Origin: Paenibacillus sp. FSL K6-1330
GTDB taxonomy: Bacteria; Bacillota; Bacilli; Paenibacillales; Paenibacillaceae
Reading direction: 5' to 3'
Assembly: GCF_037976825.1 (NCBI RefSeq)
Contig: NZ_CP150269.1
Span: 1,469,501 to 1,533,500, forward strand
DNA length: 64,000 nucleotides
Position numbers and translations under genes: made by a program. Position 1 is the first letter of the stretch, and each line of letters starts with the position of its first letter. The notes under the pieces were generated by a model, which saw only the letters and a list, made by a program, of their open reading frames with translations, made no database searches and was not told the DNA's origin. This document shows, one piece after another, positions 58,527 through 64,000 of this stretch.

Positions 58527-61500
58527 ATGTTAAGGCATTCAGGGAAAATCCTGCTATGTATAGCTTTGCTGTTGATGCAGATGGATTGGGTATTCGGATA
58601 CCGGCAAGCCTTCGCAGCCACTGCGGTTGCACCGAAGCTTGTTGCCGGTTACTATCATACCGCTTCGCTTGTAAGTAGCGGCGAGGTTTATTCATGGGGG
58701 TATGGAGACAGGGGACAGCTGGGCGACGGCAGCTGGAGCACCCGGATCACTCCGGTCATGGCGAAGGGTTTGAACCATGTCATTGACATTCATTCCGGCG
58801 TCCGCAGCTCCATGGCGCTCCGCCAGGATGGAACGGTGTGGACCTGGGGGGCGAACGAGAACGGACAGTTGGGAATTGGAACGACAACAAATGTGAACGC
58901 CCCCACACAAGTTGCGGGTTTAAGCGGGATCAAGGCCATATCCGGCGGATTGGGCTATCACGGCATGGCGCTTTCCGAGAACGGAAGCGTATGGACTTGG
59001 GGGAGAAACGTCAACGGAGAGCTGGGCAATGGGACGACGATACAACAAAACTTCCCGGTTCAGGTGAGCGGTTTGAACGATGTGACGGCTATTGCGACTG
59101 GAGGATATTACAGTCTTGCGCTGAAATCGGACGGTACCATATGGGCCTGGGGCGTGAACGGAGACGGGGAGCTTGGCGATGGAACGACGACGGATCGATA
59201 CATGCCTGTACAAGTTGCCGGGCTGACAGACGTCATTGCGATTGCCGCCGGGGGGTCTCATAGTTTGGCCGTTAAACAAGACGGCACCGTCTGGGCATGG
59301 GGAAAAAACACATACGGCATGCTTGGTGACGGCACGAGAACAAACCGAACGAGACCGGTGCAGGTTCGAAGCTTGGAGCATATTGTTGCGGTTGCAGGCG
59401 GTGGGTACCACAGTCTTGCAGTGGACCAAGCAGGAAACGTATGGAGCTGGGGGGATAACAGTCAGAAGCAGCTCGGCCTAGGCTCGAATGGTTCAAGCCT
59501 AATTCCGGCCCCTGTGTCAGGGATCGAGCATGTTCGTGAAATTTCCGCCGGCGGCTATCATAGCGTGGCGATGAAGAAGGATGGGACCGTCTGGGCATGG
59601 GGCTTTAACTCCGGAGGGCAAATCGGGGATGGAACCTACAACAATACCAGGGATATTCCTACCCTGACGAAGGCCGTGCTGGATACCACGGCGCCGGATA
59701 CCGGCAGTGGGATTCTGAATCCGCACAGTATTACCGCGGACTCGGTTGGATTGGAGTGGCCCAAGGCCCGGGACAATATGACGGAGCAGCACGAACTGCA
59801 GTATCTATTATATTTGTCAGGCAGCCCGAATATCGGGGACGTAAGTCAAATGGAGAGGTATGGAAAGCCGATCGGCAGCTACACGGCGGATCAAACCGCA
59901 CTTGCGGTAAACGGACTTGCGGAAGGCACGGATTATTATTTTAATGTCATCGCCAAAGATGCCGTCGGCAGAAAAAGCGCATACCGTATGCTGAAAGTGA
60001 CAACGAAATGGCCGCAAATCTACTCGTTAATCTATGATGGCAACGGAAATACGACGGGGAATGTTCCGGCAAGCAGTGGTTTGTTTGCCAGAGGCGAAGA
60101 AACGGTTGTAGCGGGCAATACAGGCCAACTGGGCAAGGATGGATATACCTTCGTCGGCTGGAATACGGAGGCCGATGGAAGCGGGATCGATTATCCGGCT
60201 GGAGGCAAGCTTATATTTGGTACGCAGGATGTCACGCTGTATGCCAAATGGAGTGCGAACCCGGCACCAACCGAACTTACGGCGGTATCGTATACGCCGG
60301 CTCATCAGTCTGTCGGGGTTGAAAGAGATGAGACCTTGCAGGTTGTCTTTAATGAAGACGTGACGGCTGTGTCCGGTAAATCGATTACGATTAGGCAAGC
60401 TTCGGATCAGCGCGTCGTGGAGACCATCGATGCTGCTGATGCAGGTAAAGTCTCGGTTCTCGGGAACACGTTGACCCTGGATCCGTTGACCGCTTTCGAC
60501 TATGGAACGACTTATTATGTCGAGATCGAGTCTGGGGCTTTTACCGGTAACCATTCGGGTACCTATTTTGCCGGAATTCAAGGCGGGGATACCTGGAGCT
60601 TTACGGTCAGGGAGCCAGCGACCACGCCGTATGACGCCACCTTGCAAGCATTGGCGCTGAATTCACCTGGAGCGGAAGTGGGTCTGAGCCCTGAATTCGA
60701 TAGATACCATCATGACTACAAGGCACAGGTAGCCAATGAAACGGAACGCCTTACGGTGACTGCCCAGGTGTATGACGCTCGTGTACAGGTATCGGTCAGC
60801 GTGTACGGGGAAGCCGGGGATTTGGAAGTGGGGCCGATCGATATTTTCTCCGGTCAGGAGAGCCCGGAAATCCCGGTTTCCGTCGGTAACCATATAATCG
60901 AGGTCGTTGTGACGGCGCCGGATGGACAGTATCTGAAATATAGAGTGATGGTGACAAGAGCGTCGTCAACCGGAGGCGGAGGTGTAACGCCTGAAGAACC
61001 GGGAGGAGGTTTATCTCCTGGAGGTACTGGCTCAGGCTCAGGATACGCAAATTCAGGTTCATCAGGCAGTGCCACGCCAGCAGAGAACAGAGTGAATGTC
61101 AGAGTTACGCTAAACGATGAATCTCAGGAAGGGATGGTTACAGGCTTGTTCCATGAGACAGATGGACATACCGTCGTTTCGATGAAGCTGGATACGGCAA
61201 AGCTGGAAGCCCGTTTAAAGACCGTGGACTACAATCCGGTCATCGTCATTGCGCTTGCACAGCCTGCGGATCATGTCTACCTGGAAATAAGCGGTGCTGC
61301 AATTGACCTTCTTGATGCTAAGCAGGGCGCCATTGAAATCCGATCCGTTCTCGGTACCTTCCATGTTCCTGCTGCCGTGATGGCATCATCGCGCTGGCAG
61401 AAGTCGGGAAGTTTGGATAAGCCGATAGCGGCGGATCAAATGTTGGTGACTCTGACGATGGCTGCCAGCGATGCAGCTAAGGTAAAGGCTGTTCAGAAGG

Positions 61501-62396
61501 CGGCGCTGCAATCCGGCATAACCCTTGTCGGTTTGCCTGTCGATTTTGAAATTACAGCTAAAGTTCAGGACATATCCCTGCAATTAGATCCGTTTCCACA
61601 GTATGTGGAGCAGCGGATTTCATGGTCACAGGGAGCGTCAGGCCATATTACTACAGCTGCCCGGGTGGAAGAGAATGGAGATTTCCATCATATTCCGACG
61701 CGAATAGAGATGAAGAAGGATGGAAGCAGCGAGGCCGTTCTGCATCGCCTCACCGCCGGAACCGTTGCTCTCATATCTCATCAAGCGAGCGTTGCCGATG
61801 TTTCGTTTCATTGGTCCAAGGATGCCGTGAACGATCTGGCTTCGCGATTGATCCTTGATGGAAGCGGCCGGGTGAAGGAGCCCACAAACCCAGGTGCGAA
61901 TCAGCCCGAGAGGACCCGTTTCGCTCCGGATGCTCATGTGAATCGTGCGGAGTTTGCTGCCATGATCGTCAGGGCACTCGGTTTGCACGAGGTGAAGGGC
62001 GAAATCCCTGCTTTTCAGGATGTCAGCGCAAGCGACTGGTATAGTGGCGTCATTGCACAAGCCGTACAGTATGAGCTTCTTCAGGGGTATGAGGACGGCC
62101 GTTTTCGGCCAACTCAAGGGATTACGCGCCAAGAGGCCATAGCGGTTATGGCTAGAGTGATGAAACTGGCAGGTATAACAACTACAGTGAATGAGATGGA
62201 ATCAACTGGTATCCTTTCATCTTTTCAAGACCTCCAAGAGCTGTCCGCTTGGGCCAAACCGGCTGCTGCCGCGCTTGTGCAGCAAGGAATAGTCCATGGA
62301 GCCGACGCAGGGCTTAAGCCGCTGCAGAAGCTGTCCCGCGGCGAGGCGGCCGTCATGCTGCAGCGGTTATTGAAGGCAGCAGAGCTGATCGATTGA
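58527..62396 (+). CDS. SLH-anchored surface protein with seven-blade RCC1 propeller
   Basis: A 1289-residue exported protein. Signal peptide 1-31; seven RCC1/BLIP-II-type repeats of about 50 residues at roughly 36-385 (each with DGTVWTWG-N--GQLG-GT and GGYHSLAL-type halves), enough for a closed propeller. A fibronectin-III-like domain follows (about 391-495), an InlB-B/Flg_new repeat (497-580), a Big_5-like domain (585-695), a cadherin-like sandwich (697-812) and a Gly/Ser/Pro linker. A shared uncharacterised module (about 850-1075) and three SLH repeats (from about 1080) complete it. The propeller probably binds a protein or glycan at the cell surface. ATG follows GGAGGAG. It is divergent from a MalT-like regulator. 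Confidence 0.92.
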   Translation: MLRHSGKILLCIALLLMQMDWVFGYRQAFAATAVAPKLVAGYYHTASLVSSGEVYSWGYGDRGQLGDGSWSTRITPVMAKGLNHVIDIHSGVRSSMALRQDGTVWTWGANENGQLGIGTTTNVNAPTQVAGLSGIKAISGGLGYHGMALSENGSVWTWGRNVNGELGNGTTIQQNFPVQVSGLNDVTAIATGGYYSLALKSDGTIWAWGVNGDGELGDGTTTDRYMPVQVAGLTDVIAIAAGGSHSLAVKQDGTVWAWGKNTYGMLGDGTRTNRTRPVQVRSLEHIVAVAGGGYHSLAVDQAGNVWSWGDNSQKQLGLGSNGSSLIPAPVSGIEHVREISAGGYHSVAMKKDGTVWAWGFNSGGQIGDGTYNNTRDIPTLTKAVLDTTAPDTGSGILNPHSITADSVGLEWPKARDNMTEQHELQYLLYLSGSPNIGDVSQMERYGKPIGSYTADQTALAVNGLAEGTDYYFNVIAKDAVGRKSAYRMLKVTTKWPQIYSLIYDGNGNTTGNVPASSGLFARGEETVVAGNTGQLGKDGYTFVGWNTEADGSGIDYPAGGKLIFGTQDVTLYAKWSANPAPTELTAVSYTPAHQSVGVERDETLQVVFNEDVTAVSGKSITIRQASDQRVVETIDAADAGKVSVLGNTLTLDPLTAFDYGTTYYVEIESGAFTGNHSGTYFAGIQGGDTWSFTVREPATTPYDATLQALALNSPGAEVGLSPEFDRYHHDYKAQVANETERLTVTAQVYDARVQVSVSVYGEAGDLEVGPIDIFSGQESPEIPVSVGNHIIEVVVTAPDGQYLKYRVMVTRASSTGGGGVTPEEPGGGLSPGGTGSGSGYANSGSSGSATPAENRVNVRVTLNDESQEGMVTGLFHETDGHTVVSMKLDTAKLEARLKTVDYNPVIVIALAQPADHVYLEISGAAIDLLDAKQGAIEIRSVLGTFHVPAAVMASSRWQKSGSLDKPIAADQMLVTLTMAASDAAKVKAVQKAALQSGITLVGLPVDFEITAKVQDISLQLDPFPQYVEQRISWSQGASGHITTAARVEENGDFHHIPTRIEMKKDGSSEAVLHRLTAGTVALISHQASVADVSFHWSKDAVNDLASRLILDGSGRVKEPTNPGANQPERTRFAPDAHVNRAEFAAMIVRALGLHEVKGEIPAFQDVSASDWYSGVIAQAVQYELLQGYEDGRFRPTQGITRQEAIAVMARVMKLAGITTTVNEMESTGILSSFQDLQELSAWAKPAAAALVQQGIVHGADAGLKPLQKLSRGEAAVMLQRLLKAAELID

Positions 62397-62446
62397 TTCA
62401 GCGGGATTAACTAGGTCGGATCTTAGAACATTTCATATATTTGCAG

Positions 62447-62470
62447 GGGATGCCTTTAGGCATCCCTTTC
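62447..62470 (+). terminator. Rho-independent terminator after RCC1-SLH gene
   Basis: GGGATGCC and GGCATCCC form an 8-bp stem with a 4-base loop, followed by TTTC. Confidence 0.8.
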
Positions 62471-62757
62471 TGCGTGAATGAAAAGGAAAAGTAGCATATA
62501 AGCTGCCAACAATTTGAAATTAATGCGTTTTCATGCTGATCTCGGCAGAAAACGCTTGCTCAAATGTTGGCAATTTCCGAACATTATCGACATTTTGATA
62601 AGGTAATGTTCTGTGATATCGGCAGTTTTCCGCCAAATATTTGCTAAAAAACACATTAAACTACATAAAACGCTAAAATTTTTGTTTTGACATCTGCTTG
62701 TCTATACCATAGGATAATAGTATAAAAAGTGCTCACTTAGGAGGATAAGGTCAGGAA
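62471..62757 (+). other. AT-rich leader and promoter region of the BMP operon
   Basis: The 287-base gap contains the promoter at 62687 and, before it, several short repeated motifs (AACATT, GGCAGTTTTC / GGCAGAAAAC) but no gene. I looked for a purine riboswitch, expected for nucleoside importers, and found no convincing match. Confidence 0.45.
62687..62715 (+). promoter_or_regulatory. Sigma-A promoter of the BMP importer operon
   Basis: TTGACA and TAGGAT with a 17-base spacer, 42 bases upstream of the start codon. Confidence 0.65.
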
Positions 62758-63801
62758 ATGAAAAAGACATGGTCAATTCTATTAACACTCGTATTATCCG
62801 TTGGATTGCTTGCAGGTTGCGGCAATAGCGATAAGTCTACTGACACTGGTGCAGCTAATGGCGGTTCAGAAGGATCTCAAGATAAGAAACGCATTGCACT
62901 TGTTCTCCCTGAGAAGATCGGCGTGAATCCTTTCTTTGCATTGATGGACGAAGGATTGCAGAAGGCTGCTGCCGATTTCAATGTCGAAGTGAAAACGATT
63001 GAATCGACAGACCCGGCCTCGATTGAGCAAAACCTGCGTACGGCGGTTGCTGAAAAATATGATTTGATTATCACATCCACCTTCCAAATGGAAGATGCAT
63101 TGAAGAAGGTTGCACCGGAGAATCCGGACGTGCCTTTTGCCATTATCGATACGGTAGTGGATTTGCCGAATGTCCGCAGCGTCGTATTCCGTGAACATGA
63201 AGCAGCTTACCTGCTTGGTGCAGCAGCTGGATTGGCTACGAAGACCAACAAGGTTGGCAACGTGGTTGCAGACGACATTCCGATTATGCATAAATATATG
63301 ACCGGCTTTGCAGAAGGTGCAAAATCGGTAAACCCTAACGTTGAAATTTTCGTTAACTACGTCGGCGGTTTCACAGATCCGGCTAAAGCGAAGGAACTCG
63401 CACTCCTGCAGAACTCTAAAGGTGCCGATTTCGTTGCAGGCCTTTCCGCTGTTGGTGATTTGGGCGTATTCGAAGCCGCGAAAGAGAAAGGCTTCTATGC
63501 TTCAGGACAAGATACGGATAACACGGGCACGGATCCCGAGCACGTTGTGCTTGCTCAATTGAAAGGTACAGACGCTGTTGTCTACGAAACGGTTAAAGAC
63601 TTTGCAGAAGACAAATACTCATTCGATATTCGTGATTATGGTCTGAAAGAAGGCGGCGTGGGTCTTACTTACGTAACCCATGAGAGCAAAACACCGCTTA
63701 ACCCATTTATTGGACAAGACATCGTAGATCAGCTTAAGGTGATTTCCGACGATATTATCGCCGGAAAGATTAAAGTAACCAACGCATTGGAACAAAATTA
63801 G
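62758..63801 (+). CDS. BMP-family (nucleoside/purine) binding lipoprotein
   Basis: A 347-residue exported lipoprotein: lipobox LLAGC with Cys21, a Ser/Gly linker, then the periplasmic-binding fold of the basic membrane protein (Med/PnrA/NupN) family. Typical segments are RIALVLPEKIGVNPFFALMDEGLQKAA, YDLIITSTFQMEDALKKVAPENPDVPFAIID, EAAYLLGAAAGLATKTNKVG and ASGQDTDNTGTDPEHVVLAQLKGTDA. Family members deliver purine nucleosides to an ABC importer, which agrees with the ATPase gene starting 69 bases downstream. ATG follows GGAGGATAAGG. Confidence 0.94.
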   Translation: MKKTWSILLTLVLSVGLLAGCGNSDKSTDTGAANGGSEGSQDKKRIALVLPEKIGVNPFFALMDEGLQKAAADFNVEVKTIESTDPASIEQNLRTAVAEKYDLIITSTFQMEDALKKVAPENPDVPFAIIDTVVDLPNVRSVVFREHEAAYLLGAAAGLATKTNKVGNVVADDIPIMHKYMTGFAEGAKSVNPNVEIFVNYVGGFTDPAKAKELALLQNSKGADFVAGLSAVGDLGVFEAAKEKGFYASGQDTDNTGTDPEHVVLAQLKGTDAVVYETVKDFAEDKYSFDIRDYGLKEGGVGLTYVTHESKTPLNPFIGQDIVDQLKVISDDIIAGKIKVTNALEQN

Positions 63802-63811
63802 TTCTCACCTG

Positions 63812-63838
63812 GACCGGCTGCCCATGAGCAGTCGGTCT
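63812..63838 (+). terminator. Intercistronic hairpin
   Basis: GACCGGCTGC and GCAGTCGGTC pair with one mismatch, followed by TTTC. It is probably a weak attenuator or mRNA stabiliser between binding protein and ATPase, which would keep binding-protein levels higher. Confidence 0.45.
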
Positions 63839-63870
63839 TTCATTCAGAAGCGAAAGGAAGGCATGACTCG

Positions 63871-64000
63871 ATGCTACTCCAGATGGACAATATTACGAAA
63901 AAGTATGGCGAGTTTAGCGCAAACCGCGGCATTGATTTTTCGCTGCGTGCGGGTGAAGTTCATGCGATCGTCGGGGAGAATGGTGCAGGCAAAACAACGC
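63871..64000 (+). CDS. ABC transporter ATP-binding protein (partial, runs off window)
   Basis: The first 43 codons begin MLLQMDNITKKYGEFSANRG and reach the Walker A sequence VGENGAGKTT at the window edge. The layout (GIDFSLRAGEVHAIVGENGAG) is that of double-domain sugar/nucleoside ATPases of the BMP importer type. GAAAGGAAGG precedes the ATG. With the upstream BMP lipoprotein it forms a nucleoside-type importer; the permeases must lie beyond the window. Confidence 0.9.
   Translation, partial: MLLQMDNITKKYGEFSANRGIDFSLRAGEVHAIVGENGAGKTT

Noticed and set aside
62471..62757. Purine riboswitch in front of the BMP-type importer
   Set aside because: The conserved loop and junction sequence expected for a purine aptamer is not visible.
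1..64000. CRISPR arrays, tRNA/rRNA genes, intact insertion sequences or prophage
   Set aside because: No regularly spaced repeats, no tRNA cloverleaf with CCA-type ends, no rRNA conserved stretches and no transposase or integrase reading frame were found on reading both strands.

Overview
The window looks like chromosomal DNA from a Gram-positive, low-to-moderate GC spore-forming member of the Bacillales, most probably Paenibacillus. This is inferred from protein families, not from a database match. Supporting signs are AGGAGG-type ribosome sites with frequent GTG/TTG starts, many strong intrinsic terminators, YesM/YesN two-component pairs beside LplA/LplB/YtcP-type sugar ABC importers, very large S-layer-homology (SLH) surface proteins, LytR-CpsA-Psr and YheC/D-like genes, and cre-like and TipA/MerR-type operators. 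I see no rRNA, tRNA, CRISPR array or intact insertion sequence.

Layout. 1-11,600: a patchwork of small units. It holds the end of a fibronectin-III protein, a secreted metallophosphoesterase, an MFS exporter, a YbhB-like protein divergent from a GntR regulator, an Msr(D)-like ABC-F ribosome-protection gene with a long attenuator leader, an HxlR/EamA divergent pair, and two XRE-type regulators. 11,686-29,231: a carbohydrate-utilisation locus. It has a GH29 alpha-L-fucosidase, a beta-propeller glycosidase, two ABC permeases plus a lipoprotein binding protein, a YesN/YesM pair, a GH97 enzyme, a secreted F5/8C plus beta-helix protein and a GH95 alpha-fucosidase. The likely logic is external depolymerisation, import of fucosylated oligosaccharides, then intracellular trimming. 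29,444-30,138: a decayed msrAB relic and a truncated lipoprotein. 30,157-38,898: phosphotransferase, a Yellow/MRJP-family protein, pyruvate kinase, AraC, LCP ligase, TipA-like MerR, KGG stress protein, and HxlR with a divergent aldo/keto reductase.

39,178-43,239 and 58,527-62,396 encode two giant SLH-anchored proteins. One starts with three phage tail-collar-like domains and the other with a seven-blade RCC1 propeller. They share an uncharacterised module before the SLH repeats. 46,413-50,589 is a likely operon of DauR-like regulator, PatB/MalY beta-lyase, NhaC-type antiporter and RidA, behind a consensus sigma-A promoter overlapped by a cre-like site. Then come YheC/D-like, a small heme-copper-oxidase-like membrane protein, MmcQ/YjbR, a GH19 chitinase, a MATE exporter and a MalT-like LuxR regulator. 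The window ends in a BMP/nucleoside-type ABC importer operon that runs off the edge.

The best candidate for something not yet described is the msr(D)-like leader at 7,103-7,545. A consensus promoter is followed by an 8-codon ORF, MLHSMRIR, which aligns position for position with the known macrolide-arrest leader MTASMRLR of mef/msr(D) elements. A strong terminator follows, then a second small ORF (MRSMHWYFFI) with two mutually exclusive hairpins just before the gene. No mef gene lies between them.
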